Part shown: positions 26,180 to 33,266 of the stretch, in pieces
How positions within the stretch are numbered: position 1 is the first letter of the stretch
Layout: the number at the start of each line of letters is the position of its first letter
NCBI GenBank assembly: GCA_003216725.1
Contig: QCIL01000003.1
Location: 1-64,000, forward strand
Direction of reading: 5' to 3'
Length of the DNA stretch: 64,000 nt
From: Prochlorococcus sp. AG-402-L18
GTDB taxonomy: Bacteria; Cyanobacteriota; Cyanobacteriia; PCC-6307; Cyanobiaceae
The notes under the pieces: model-generated
The model's database searches: none
Seen by the model: the letters and a program-made list of their open reading frames with translations, nothing else
Told to the model about the DNA's origin: nothing
Made by a program: the position numbers and the translations under genes

Positions 26180-26201
26180 GTGGACAAATAGTGGACAAAT
26201 G
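26180..26201. repeat. Paired direct repeat, unit 1 right end
   Basis: GTGGACAAATA-GTGGACAAATG, 11-bp period; same sequence as the pair at 23734. Confidence 0.85.
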
Positions 26202-26230
26202 TTGCTTAAATTCTCAGGACAAACTACGCA

Positions 26231-26268
26231 GAACTAAGCAAAAAAATAGTCATAGCTTGAAAACCTAG
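26231..26268. repeat. Conserved arm motif before tRNA copy 2
   Basis: GAACTAAGCAAAAAAATAGT followed by CATAGCTTGAAAACCTAG; nearly the same as at 27897-27937. Confidence 0.65.
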
Positions 26269-26288
26269 TGCTGCACTAGAGCTGTTAA

Positions 26289-26334
26289 GTGCTTTGGGAG
26301 CACTAGGTCGCAGGTTCGAATCCTGTCGCCCCGA
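26289..26334 (+). repeat. tRNA-Pro 3'-end copy 2 (perfect)
   Basis: 46 nt identical to the end of tRNA-Pro at 14227-14272. Confidence 0.95.
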
Positions 26335-26356
26335 CCATTTAAAAACCAAGTCATAC

Positions 26357-26384
26357 TAGCGAGTCTCCCAACTCGCTTTTTTAT
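26357..26384 (+). terminator. Terminator behind tRNA copy 2
   Basis: GCGAGT-CTCCCA-ACTCGC plus TTTTTTATT; one base different from the tRNA-Pro terminator loop. The ~24 bp before it (AAAAACCAAGTCATACTA) also match. Confidence 0.85.
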
Positions 26385-26394
26385 TGGAAATTAT

Positions 26395-26430
26395 GACGGT
26401 ATCTTTATCCGTCAAAAATCCGTCAAAAAA
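26395..26430. repeat. Inverted plus paired direct repeats, unit 2 left end
   Basis: GACGG (inverted, 26395) then CCGTCAAAAAT at 26409 and CCGTCAAAAAA at 26420, 11 bp apart. The same arrangement, with a different sequence, is seen at 23715-23756. Confidence 0.85.
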
Positions 26431-26480
26431 TTTTTGTACCCTTTAAGTCTTTTTTGATGAGATGACTTAAAATTAAAACA

Positions 26481-27821
26481 ATGAAAATAAATATGGTGAA
26501 AAAATTTTTTTTAATATGTACATATATTTTTAATCTTCTAATATTTGTTGAGATTCCAAGATCATTCGCCGTTGAAATAAATTGTGATTCACCTGTTTTT
26601 AAAAAAAAACCAATTTGTATAAAAAAAAGAGAAAAATTAAAAAAGCTGAATGAATGCAAACTTTTAAAAAATATTCAAAATTCAGAAATTCGCTTATACA
26701 AAGGGAATAAGCTTTTTGAATCTTTAGATTGTTTACCTAATGAAGAACCCCTTGTCTTTTTAAATAAAAAAGGCCAAAAAAAATATATTCTCACTTCAAG
26801 AGTAAGATCATTTGCAGGAAGTACATATCTAGTTTTTGAAAACCAATCAGCTTTTTATATTCATTTTTCTAGTCCTATTGCAAGCTTTCCCTTTAAAATT
26901 ATTGGAATTGATGGTGAAGAATACGAGTTAAATCCTAAAAGAGTAAGCCCATACACCAATAAATACGTGTTAAACAGAAAACAAATAAAAGCTTTCAAAA
27001 GTCTTGAAGGATCTTTTGATATTGCATTAGATCCAGGATATAGAAAATGGTCTGTTGTAAGGGAAGTTCCAGTTATCAAAAAATACTTTAGAACGAAGAA
27101 GTCCGAATGGAAAAGTAGATCGCCGGCATTAATTGGAAGGAAGTTACCATCGATAAAGGTTTCACAAAAACCGCAAGATGGTTCTTCAATTTTCAAAAAT
27201 TCAATTGAGAGTTTAGCGACAATTGAGCTTGGGAATGGCTCATCTGGTTCTGGATTTTTTGTTGATAATGATTTAATAGCAACTAATAGTCATGTAGTTA
27301 GCGGAGAAAAGGATATTTCTGTAATAACTTATGACAAAGGAAGTCATGAAGGTGAAGTTGTTTATGATGATGAATTATATGATTTCGCGCTAGTAAAGAT
27401 TAATACTCAAAATGAATATAAACCATTACCTGTTTGCAGAAACAGTAGTTTAAAAACAGGAGACCCAGTATACGTTTTAGGAAGTCCAGGAGCAGCAATT
27501 GTTGATAAAGGATACTTAGAAAATTCAATTACAGGTGGTTTGGTTAGTAGTGTTAGATATGTTGATGAGCAATTATTTATTCAAACCGATGCAGCAATGA
27601 ATCCCGGTAATAGTGGAGGCCCTTTGCTGAATAAATTTGGAGCAGTAGTAGGAATATCAACTTTTATCCTCAGTGATCAAAGAATACAGGGGATATATTT
27701 TGCAGGTGAAATATCTAATATAATCTCTGAAAGTGGTTTAATCAAATTGGACACTTCGATCAACACTGAATATTGCGGTCTTGAGAAAGATGCTAATAAT
27801 ATTTTTGATAGATTTTTTTAA
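26481..27821 (+). CDS. Secreted trypsin-like (HtrA/Deg family) serine protease
   Basis: This 446 aa protein has a signal peptide (residues 1-30, ending FAVE), a ~200 aa N-terminal region of unknown type, and a trypsin-like protease domain (~240-430). The catalytic triad is visible as ATNSHVV (His), DFALVKI (Asp) and GNSGGPL (Ser). No PDZ domain follows, unlike DegP/HhoA. Four or more cysteines in the mature protein suggest disulfides. It is the sole cargo of unit 2. Confidence 0.85.
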   Translation: MKINMVKKFFLICTYIFNLLIFVEIPRSFAVEINCDSPVFKKKPICIKKREKLKKLNECKLLKNIQNSEIRLYKGNKLFESLDCLPNEEPLVFLNKKGQKKYILTSRVRSFAGSTYLVFENQSAFYIHFSSPIASFPFKIIGIDGEEYELNPKRVSPYTNKYVLNRKQIKAFKSLEGSFDIALDPGYRKWSVVREVPVIKKYFRTKKSEWKSRSPALIGRKLPSIKVSQKPQDGSSIFKNSIESLATIELGNGSSGSGFFVDNDLIATNSHVVSGEKDISVITYDKGSHEGEVVYDDELYDFALVKINTQNEYKPLPVCRNSSLKTGDPVYVLGSPGAAIVDKGYLENSITGGLVSSVRYVDEQLFIQTDAAMNPGNSGGPLLNKFGAVVGISTFILSDQRIQGIYFAGEISNIISESGLIKLDTSINTEYCGLEKDANNIFDRFF

Positions 27822-27849
27822 AATGTTTATTTGATTTCTTAATATAATT

Positions 27850-27871
27850 CCGTCAAAATTCCGTCAAAAGT
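27850..27871. repeat. Paired direct repeat, unit 2 right end
   Basis: CCGTCAAAATT-CCGTCAAAAGT, 11-bp period; same core as the pair at 26409. Confidence 0.85.
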
Positions 27872-27896
27872 TTCGTCTTTAGTCTGAACAAATCAC

Positions 27897-27937
27897 GAAA
27901 AACTAAGCAGAAAAAAAGATATAGCTTGAAAACCTAG
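27897..27937. repeat. Conserved arm motif before tRNA copy 3
   Basis: AAAACTAAGCAGAAAAAAAG followed by ATATAGCTTGAAAACCTAG, as at 26231. Confidence 0.65.
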
Positions 27938-27957
27938 TGCCTCACTTACCCCATCAA

Positions 27958-28003
27958 GTGCTTTGGGAGCACTAGGTCGCAGGTTCGAATCCTGTCGCCC
28001 CGA
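27958..28003 (+). repeat. tRNA-Pro 3'-end copy 3 (perfect)
   Basis: 46 nt identical to the tRNA-Pro 3' end. Unlike the other well-preserved copies, no matching terminator follows. Confidence 0.95.
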
Positions 28004-28092
28004 TGCAGTTATAGCATTAAGTCTCAGCTAGTAATAATTTTCCCTCAAAAAAGCGTTCCCTCATATTTCCATCAAATGGGACTTGGTTCTAC

Positions 28093-28824
28093 TTATTTTT
28101 TATACTCAGGCAAGAGTTCTCTAGTGATCGAGTCTTTAATAAAATCCCAGTCTTTATAAACTGTTTTCCATGCTTTTACAGTTTCTTTCCCAATTTCATT
28201 TATTCTCAAACCTGTTGATCCATAACTAGAAATCATAAGAAATGCTTTGCCATTAATTATTGGATAATTAGCTAGTGCTTCGGCAATTTCTTTATTTACA
28301 TCAAAAACACCATCACAGCCATTAACAACAAGATATTCTCCATTACCTGTTAGTAAAGCAAGAGAAGTTACTTCATTCGAACCAGTTGCTGATCTTCCTC
28401 CCAACCTACCCTGACGAATAGTTTGTTCCATTATTTTGATTTCACTTCTACCAAAAAAAGATGCCACTCTAAAAGTCTTATTATAATTACGATCAAATAC
28501 ACCAATAGTCTTTCCAGTAATTGGATTTTCAATAATTATTGGCTCAGATAATGGGAATTCATCACTATCTAAACCTTGGGTTCTCCAATCTTCTTTGATA
28601 ACAAATTTTTTAATATTCGGAAATTTCTGATTTAGTTTAGTTTTTTTTATTTTTATGTATTCCTCCCTCCTTGTAGGCCTACAAAGCACTAAATCATTAT
28701 CTTTACCAAAAATATCTGGGCCCGTTTCAAAAGAGATAGGATAAGCAAAAACTTTTGGGATAAAAGCGTTTAATGCCAATATGAATAATAATCTTAGCCT
28801 CATAATTCTAAAAAATTTTTTCAA
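28093..28824 (-). CDS. Exported protein of unknown function
   Basis: This 243 aa protein begins MKKFFRIMRLRLLFILALNAFIPKVFA, a signal peptide with cleavage after VFA. The mature part is soluble, with GRLGGRSATGSNEVTSLALL and ANYPIINGKAFLMISSYGSTGLRINEIG as its most ordered-looking stretches. I find no known motif. The PLD-type nuclease at 28945 is divergent from it. Periplasmic location is inferred from the signal peptide. Confidence 0.6.
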   Translation of the reverse strand: MKKFFRIMRLRLLFILALNAFIPKVFAYPISFETGPDIFGKDNDLVLCRPTRREEYIKIKKTKLNQKFPNIKKFVIKEDWRTQGLDSDEFPLSEPIIIENPITGKTIGVFDRNYNKTFRVASFFGRSEIKIMEQTIRQGRLGGRSATGSNEVTSLALLTGNGEYLVVNGCDGVFDVNKEIAEALANYPIINGKAFLMISSYGSTGLRINEIGKETVKAWKTVYKDWDFIKDSITRELLPEYKK

Positions 28825-28944
28825 TTATAAATTGCCATTTAAAACTTTAAAGCCTGTTAATTTAGTATTTAAAAAACTGATAAATAGTTAAATTGCATAC
28901 TTCAAAAAAGTCTTTTAAACTAATATGAATAATTTTCTCGCTAG

Positions 28945-29979
28945 ATGTATTGCGAAAATCTTGAAAATCTTGTACTCAAAAGACATCACTCCAATCGAGC
29001 CGATGAGCTTTTAATACTTGGTGGATACATTGGATTTAAACCCTTAGAGAGGATATCAAAAGAAGAAATAAATACAACAATAATTTATGGTTGTATGGCA
29101 AAATCAAATTTGAATAAAGAAGGACATAAGAAATATTTAGAACTTACAAAAAACTCAAATAATCTTGAAGTCTTCTATCAAAGAAAATACAATCACTCAA
29201 AAATTTATTGTTGGTTAAGAAATAAAAAAGTTGTTCAGATTTTTGCAGGCTCTGCTAACTTTTCCACTGAAGGTCTCTGCAATGATTATCAAGAAGTACT
29301 ATTTGATATCGACAATAAATACTTCGAAGAAACCTACACTTTTGTAGAAAATGCTTTAAGTGATAGCCAAAATTGTAAAGAATTCATTTTGCCCCCCAAG
29401 AAGGAAAAAAAGTCATCCAAGGAAAAAACTTCTTTGGATCAAATCATTTCATATTCACCACCTAAGGCGAAACTTTCATTAAGAAGCAGTCTTGGATGTT
29501 TCGAAAAGTCAGGAATAAATATTAATAAAACAGGCAAAAAAAGAATTAATCAAAAAGGCAAAAAAGTATCTCATGTGAATATTAATGATTGTTATGTACC
29601 AATAAGATCCTCGTTAATTGACAAGTTACCAGATCTTTTCCCTAATAAAGGTATTAATGTGAATATTGGCTCTGGTTGGGGAAGAGACAAAAAAAAATCA
29701 ACTACTAATGCAGAATTTTTATTTGATGATGGAGAGGTCATAGAAATCAATTTTCAACAAAAAGGGCCAGAGCGAAAAAAAGGGCAATTTCTATATAAAG
29801 GATTTAGATCATCTCGATCTAACGCTATACTTGGCAAGTATTTGAGAAAAAGAATGAATATTAAAGACGGTGCTCCTTTTACTGAGTTAGATTTTAAAAA
29901 TTATGGTAGAGATAACATCGAACTCACCCTTTTAGCAGAGGGGCAATATTTTGCCGACTTTGGAGTTAAAAAACAATAG
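28945..29979 (+). CDS. PLD-family restriction nuclease (NgoFVII-like)
   Basis: This 344 aa protein has an N-terminal phospholipase D-like half-site: YNHSKIYCWLRNKK (HxK) followed by FAGSANFSTEGL with the conserved Asn. This is the arrangement in NgoFVII-type and related restriction endonucleases, which work as dimers. The C-terminal half is basic and may recognise DNA. No methyltransferase is nearby, so host protection is not explained here. It is the main cargo of unit 3. Confidence 0.72.
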   Translation: MYCENLENLVLKRHHSNRADELLILGGYIGFKPLERISKEEINTTIIYGCMAKSNLNKEGHKKYLELTKNSNNLEVFYQRKYNHSKIYCWLRNKKVVQIFAGSANFSTEGLCNDYQEVLFDIDNKYFEETYTFVENALSDSQNCKEFILPPKKEKKSSKEKTSLDQIISYSPPKAKLSLRSSLGCFEKSGININKTGKKRINQKGKKVSHVNINDCYVPIRSSLIDKLPDLFPNKGINVNIGSGWGRDKKKSTTNAEFLFDDGEVIEINFQQKGPERKKGQFLYKGFRSSRSNAILGKYLRKRMNIKDGAPFTELDFKNYGRDNIELTLLAEGQYFADFGVKKQ

Positions 29980-30023
29980 TTTTTATTTGATAATTTAAAG
30001 TTGTTTGACAAGTGAATAAGATA

Positions 30024-30045
30024 GCCGACAAATCGCCGATAAATA
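30024..30045. repeat. Paired direct repeat, unit 3 right end
   Basis: GCCGACAAATC-GCCGATAAATA, 11-bp period, one mismatch between the two copies. Confidence 0.75.
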
Positions 30046-30131
30046 TATCTGAGTTTGTCATGTCAAACCCTGCAATCCCCCCAACTATTTATTCATGGTC
30101 TGTAGACATAGTGTTCAACTAGGCTTGTTAA

Positions 30132-30177
30132 GTGCTTTGGGAACACTAGGTCGCAGGTTCGAATCGTGTCGCCCCGA
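30132..30177 (+). repeat. tRNA-Pro 3'-end copy 4 (two mismatches)
   Basis: 46 nt with two changes from tRNA-Pro (GGGAACAC and TCGTGTC). Confidence 0.9.
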
Positions 30178-30199
30178 ATCATAAAAACCGATTCATAAT

Positions 30200-30227
30200 A
30201 GAGAGTTTCCCATGCTCTCTTTTTTAT
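30200..30227 (+). terminator. Terminator behind tRNA copy 4
   Basis: AGAGAG-TTTCCCATG-CTCTCT plus TTTTTTATT, preceded by ATAAAAACCGATTCATA, like the segment after copy 2. Confidence 0.75.
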
Positions 30228-30260
30228 TACTTTCTCTTAGAACAATGCGACTGAGAGAGC

Positions 30261-30317
30261 TTTGAGCGAGGATTTGCTAAACCTTGCATAACTTTGCTGC
30301 CTGACCTCGCTCAAGCT
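30261..30317. other. Long-range hairpin element
   Basis: CTTTGAGCGAGG pairs with CCTCGCTCAAGC over ~10 bp around a 33-nt loop. The loop and right arm (CCTTGCATAACTTTGCTGCCTGACCTCGC) resemble 42305-42333, where the left arm is not preserved. It could be a structured RNA or a mobile remnant. Confidence 0.35.
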
Positions 30318-30377
30318 AATTGTGACATCCACAATATATTCCTATTAATTCTTAAGATAAGAAAAACAATAATTAAA

Positions 30378-30548
30378 ATGAAATCACTGCTTTCGAGTAG
30401 AAGATCAAAAGCAATATTAGGTATTGGTTTAATAGCTATTAGTATTGGTGCTATTTCAAAAAAGTTTATCAGCTACCCAACTGGAGGCTGTATGAAAGGT
30501 AATCAAGAATTGACTTTAAATAAAGGGATAAACAAGTTCTTTATTTAA
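30378..30548 (+). CDS. 56 aa membrane microprotein
   Basis: MKSLLSSRRSKAILGIGLIA then ISIGAISKKFISYPTGGCMK: one hydrophobic helix after a basic start. The ATG at 30378 is chosen, as the track start at 30294 runs through the hairpin element. Function unknown. Confidence 0.45.
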   Translation: MKSLLSSRRSKAILGIGLIAISIGAISKKFISYPTGGCMKGNQELTLNKGINKFFI

Positions 30549-30564
30549 CGATTAAGCGTTTCAT

Positions 30565-30828
30565 TTACGCAACAAGTTCAATCGAATATACAGTATCCTT
30601 ACAGTTATTTTTTTTATCCCATTCTTTTGCGAAAGGAGATTCCATTTCTGCACCTAATTTTTCCAAGTCAGTACAGTTCATTAATAAATGAGATTTGTAT
30701 TCATTGACTTTTACAAACTCATAATCAGTTACAAAATCTTTGCACATTTCTTCAAGAAATAATGTTGTTACATCATTTTTAAATTCTTCAAATGTACAGC
30801 TAAAAGTTGAGATAATTAAAGTATTCAT
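30565..30828 (-). CDS. 87 aa soluble protein, alpha-beta sandwich-like
   Basis: MNTLIISTFSCTFEEFKNDVTTLFLEE... has the strand-helix rhythm and length of the small stress-related DUF3764-type proteins, but the sequence is diverged and I do not assign it firmly. Its leader contains a GGGGCAATTAGCCCC hairpin just before the ATG and a TACAAT box, shared in part with the DUF3764 gene at 36890. Confidence 0.55.
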   Translation of the reverse strand: MNTLIISTFSCTFEEFKNDVTTLFLEEMCKDFVTDYEFVKVNEYKSHLLMNCTDLEKLGAEMESPFAKEWDKKNNCKDTVYSIELVA

Positions 30829-30834
30829 TAAAAA

Positions 30835-30872
30835 AGGGGCTAATTGCCCCTTATTGTATATTGACTGTCAAT
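30835..30872 (-). promoter_or_regulatory. Promoter/leader element with GGGGCAATTAGCCCC hairpin
   Basis: Minus strand: TTGACAGTCAATATACAATAAGGGGCAATTAGCCCC. The CTACAATAA(G)GGGCAATTA part recurs before 36890 and, decayed, at 33007-33033. Confidence 0.4.
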
Positions 30873-30878
30873 CTCATT

Positions 30879-31151
30879 CTAAGAGTAGACTTTAGCAACT
30901 ATTGGACCAGCTTCTTCATCGGTAAATACAGGTGTAGTTTCCCAATTTAGAAATTCCCCCCATTCTGCAACATGTTGATATATTGCTTTTGGATCATCAG
31001 TCTTTAAAACTATCCAACCCTCTAAAGAACCGGGTGCATGATATCTTCCAATCATCTCAACTCCAGGATAATCTCCCCCACCACCAAGAAATTTTTCTGC
31101 ACCTTTTTGATGATATCCGGCCTTAAATGACCAATGCTGCACATAAAGCAT
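30879..31151 (-). CDS. DUF3303 family protein
   Basis: This 90 aa protein, MLYVQHWSFKAGYHQKGAEKFLGGGGDYPGVEMIGRYHAPGSLEGWIVLKTDD, has the DUF3303 plan: a strand with HWSF, a GRYHAPGS turn and a GW(I/L)V strand. It is probably a ferredoxin-like fold dimer. It lies upstream of 30565 on the same strand. Function is unknown; the family is common in picocyanobacterial accessory regions. Confidence 0.75.
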   Translation of the reverse strand: MLYVQHWSFKAGYHQKGAEKFLGGGGDYPGVEMIGRYHAPGSLEGWIVLKTDDPKAIYQHVAEWGEFLNWETTPVFTDEEAGPIVAKVYS

Positions 31152-31406
31152 TTTATTTTTTAATTTTTATTGGCTTTCTATTACTAGCAAAAAAAATTAT
31201 TCCTGAAAATAAATATTGTTAATTACAATTTATTGTAGAACGACTTTAAAAAAACTATCAAATCTCAGGCCTAGTTTACAGAGAGCGCTATGTGATAGCA
31301 ATTTGATTTAAAAGTGAGCAAATCAGTGGAGCGAGGTATCTTTTTATTGTTGGAACTTCTGGCTTTATAGATATTTGATTTTTATTCGAAATTCGTTTCT
31401 ATATAT

Positions 31407-31724
31407 TTAGTTAATTATTTTTTTAATTTTTTCTAAATTCCACTTATTAAATATTAATTTCATTTCTCTTTCGTAGTATCTTACTTTCTTTGAGAAAGGT
31501 AGTTGTTGAATAATTATCCCAAAGGGAAATTTAAAGAAAGAAGAAACATAAACAATATAAAACTCTGCAAAAGATGGTTTTATTGGGAGAGGTAAATTTT
31601 TTAAATATGCCCAATCAATGCATGGTTTTAGTTGCTTATCACTAGCAGCAATATTTTTTTTACATCTCCAATACGAGAATAGATAGACGCAAATGAAGAA
31701 AGGTATAGGGAGAAGTCGCAACAT
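31407..31724 (-). CDS. 105 aa basic protein, possibly membrane-anchored
   Basis: MLRLLPIPFFICVYLFSYWRC is a hydrophobic N-terminus, followed by a basic region with FAEFYIVYVSSFFKFPFGII. It looks like a small membrane protein. I recognise no family and its codon use is ordinary. Confidence 0.45.
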   Translation of the reverse strand: MLRLLPIPFFICVYLFSYWRCKKNIAASDKQLKPCIDWAYLKNLPLPIKPSFAEFYIVYVSSFFKFPFGIIIQQLPFSKKVRYYEREMKLIFNKWNLEKIKKIIN

Positions 31725-32055
31725 TAAATATCAAGGATTATTTTTTCAAATTAATTTTATAAATATTAGTTTAGTTATTTTTAAAATTTTTGCTATAAAT
31801 TAACTGAGGCCAAACCTCGTAAGCACACTCTACGTTTGCTGCAAGACATAGATTGATTCAATATAGTTGCGAGTCGATTTAATAACCTTTTCAGTAGTTG
31901 GAATTTCTGGAGGGGTTTCTTGTTTAATACCCAATATCGTTTTTTGGATTTGTTATAAAAATAATCAATTTAAGGACTAGGTTTGCAGGTAAATCTAAAG
32001 GCTTCAATAGTAGTAAAGCCAAACCCTGGGTTACATTAAAACCTTTCTCTTCCAT
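31725..32055. other. Intergenic stretch in unit 4
   Basis: No ORF that I can support. TAGTTGGAATTTCTGG (about 31896-31911) resembles TTGTTGGAACTTCTGG (about 31349-31364), suggesting a faint duplicated non-coding piece. Confidence 0.35.
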
Positions 32056-32193
32056 TTAACTAGGTAGTTGATGGGTGGGCGGTGCATGAAACTTTCTTTT
32101 CTTTCTTTTTGATCTCTTATAAACAACAAATACTCCTAAACCTAATAAAGGCATCAATAGACCTTCTACAAAAATTGGGAAATTAAACATCAT
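32056..32193 (-). CDS. 45 aa single-span membrane microprotein
   Basis: Hand-read: MMFNFPIFVEGLLMPLLGLGVFVVYKRSKRKKRK then a short proline-rich tail. The helix is followed by a strongly basic stop-transfer segment. It overlaps the MEIPDE-type gene by 11 bp, suggesting coupling. Confidence 0.45.
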   Translation of the reverse strand: MMFNFPIFVEGLLMPLLGLGVFVVYKRSKRKKRKFHAPPTHQLPS

Positions 32194-32296
32194 ATTCTTT
32201 ATCGCTGTCTAATAGCTCTCTTATGTAGGTGTATAGAGGCTCTTGATCATATCCGCTTTCTCTAATTTCTTTGATGATTTCGTCTGGAATTTCCAT
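32183..32296 (-). CDS. MEIPDE-type microprotein, 37 aa
   Basis: Hand-read: MEIPDEIIKEIRESGYDQEP then LYTYIRELLDSDKEYDV. About three quarters of its residues match the start of the protein at 25584. The shared GGGGTTAACGA context and the longer shared leader confirm the start codon. The internal repeat of the longer paralogue is lacking. Confidence 0.6.
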   Translation of the reverse strand: MEIPDEIIKEIRESGYDQEPLYTYIRELLDSDKEYDV

Positions 32297-32380
32297 AGTC
32301 GTTAACCCCCATGTGAAAATTTTTTAGTGAAAAATAAGCCTAAATAAGCAATTAATAGTAATATTTAGAGCAAATTAGAG

Positions 32381-32446
32381 CCTATAAACGCATACTTACG
32401 AAGATATAAGAAAAAAGCAAGAAAATCACCGTTAAGCTGAATTGGA
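32381..32446 (-). promoter_or_regulatory. Conserved leader of the MEIPDE-type gene, copy 2
   Basis: Reverse complement CAGCTTAACGGTGATTTTCT...TTCGTAAGTATGCGTTTATAG matches 25499-25566. Here it lies about 85 bp upstream of the ATG, versus about 20 bp at the other locus. Confidence 0.6.
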
Positions 32447-32530
32447 TTCTGTAGCTTATTGCCCTCGACCTTATACTTATATTGATTGACAGTCGATCTA
32501 AAATAGAGTGTGTAAAATCCCTCTTTATTT

Positions 32531-32656
32531 ATGTCCTCTTCAATGAAAGATTTCTTAGATAAATTTTTTGATTTATGTAGAGAATATCAAGAAGAAATTC
32601 CACCTCAAAAGATGGCTGAAGTTTTAAGAAATTACGCAGATAGGCTAGATGGATAA
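32531..32656 (+). CDS. 41 aa acidic helical microprotein
   Basis: Hand-read: MSSSMKDFLDKFFDLCREYQ then EEIPPQKMAEVLRNYADRLDG. Amphipathic helices and a well-formed length suggest a real gene. Its upstream region has TTGATTGACAGTCGATC and a TAAAAT box. Confidence 0.5.
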   Translation: MSSSMKDFLDKFFDLCREYQEEIPPQKMAEVLRNYADRLDG

Positions 32657-32682
32657 GTTAAGGTTGGGTAAGAGATAAAGAA

Positions 32683-32817
32683 TTAGATCCAAATTAGATT
32701 AGAAAAAAAGAAATACCAAAAAAATGCTATTGCATTAAGTCCAAATATTATTCCAAAAAAAATATATGCAAATTTTTTACCTATAAAAGCTGAATCAGGT
32801 TCAAGTTTTACTCTCAT
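32683..32817 (-). CDS. 44 aa single-span membrane microprotein
   Basis: Hand-read: MRVKLEPDSAFIGKKFAYIF then FGIIFGLNAIAFFWYFFFSN. It has one long hydrophobic helix with aromatic residues. Its function is unknown. Confidence 0.4.
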   Translation of the reverse strand: MRVKLEPDSAFIGKKFAYIFFGIIFGLNAIAFFWYFFFSNLIWI

Positions 32818-32853
32818 TTTGTGCCCTAAATTTGGTGGTAAATCTAGCACCTT

Positions 32854-33000
32854 TTACAATAAAATTTTCTTCTTTAGATTAATATTTACAGGCATCAAAA
32901 AATTTGAACATGGACTGGCATATCCTCCTTGAATAATTAACTCATCTGCCCTATTTTTTTCTCTTTCTGAAATTATCTTTAGTAGGTCTTTAGTAAAATA
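32854..33000 (-). pseudogene. Relic related to the N-terminus of the PLD-type nuclease
   Basis: An open stretch without start codon reads EREKNRADELIIQGGYASPC and ends NFLMPVNINLKKKILL. The NRADEL(I/L)I..GGY part matches NRADELLILGGYIGF in the nuclease at 28945. It may be a truncated copy; the match is short. Confidence 0.3.
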
Positions 33001-33006
33001 AAAAAA

Positions 33007-33033
33007 AAGAGCTAATGGCCCCTTATTGTAGAT
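33007..33033 (-). promoter_or_regulatory. Decayed copy of the CTACAATAAGGGGC element
   Basis: Minus strand CTACAATAAGGGGCCATTAGCTC, like 30835-30872 but with the hairpin stem broken. It precedes the relic at 32854-33000. Confidence 0.35.
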
Positions 33034-33051
33034 CGAATGTCAAATAAAAAC

Positions 33052-33072
33052 TCACGCAAAATTCACGCAAAT
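33052..33072. repeat. Paired direct repeat, unit 4 right end
   Basis: TCACGCAAAAT-TCACGCAAATC, 11-bp period. Confidence 0.8.
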
Positions 33073-33161
33073 CAACTTTAGATAGTCCTAATTAGTCTAC
33101 AATTTTTTCTCTAAAAGCACTTATATCATAATAAGTCTCAGGTATAGATTCAATCTTACGG

Positions 33162-33207
33162 ATTTTTTGGGAATGCTAGGTCGCAGATTCTAATCCTGTC
33201 TCATCGA
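33162..33207 (+). repeat. tRNA-Pro 3'-end copy 5 (decayed)
   Basis: TTTGGGAATGCTAGGTCGCA then GATTCTAATCCTGTCTCATCGA; about three quarters of the 46 positions still match. A partly broken terminator follows (AGATAGATTTCCCAACCTGTATTTTTTATT). Confidence 0.8.
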
Positions 33208-33266
33208 CTCTAAAAAACAAAGTCCTAGATAGATTTCCCAACCTGTATTTTTTATTACTTATATTC

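Larger units (their letters stand above)
23661..26334. mobile_element. Unit 1: nuclease cargo block
   Basis: Lies between tRNA copies 1 and 2 and has GTGGACAAAT pairs near both ends (23734 and 26180). It carries a PD-(D/E)XK-like gene, an HNH-like gene and two small genes. It may be composite, since a third pair sits at 25475. Confidence 0.65.
26335..28003. mobile_element. Unit 2: secreted protease cargo block
   Basis: A single-gene block between tRNA copies 2 and 3. Pairs of CCGTCAAAA are present at both ends (26409 and 27850). It is the simplest and clearest unit of the array. Confidence 0.75.
28004..30177. mobile_element. Unit 3: exported protein and PLD-nuclease cargo block
   Basis: Between tRNA copies 3 and 4. 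The right end has an 11-bp-period pair at 30024; at the left end only a loose pair (TCCCTCA at 28041 and 28057, 16 bp apart) is seen. Confidence 0.55.
30178..33207. mobile_element. Unit 4: small-gene block (older)
   Basis: Between tRNA copies 4 and 5. The right end has a TCACGCAAA pair at 33052. The content is DUF3303-like genes, microproteins and relics, in keeping with an older, partly decayed unit. Confidence 0.5.

Noticed and set aside
23615-30177. Additional tRNA-Pro genes at the copies
   Set aside because: The 5' half (acceptor strand, D-arm and 5' anticodon stem) is missing at every copy, so no cloverleaf is possible.
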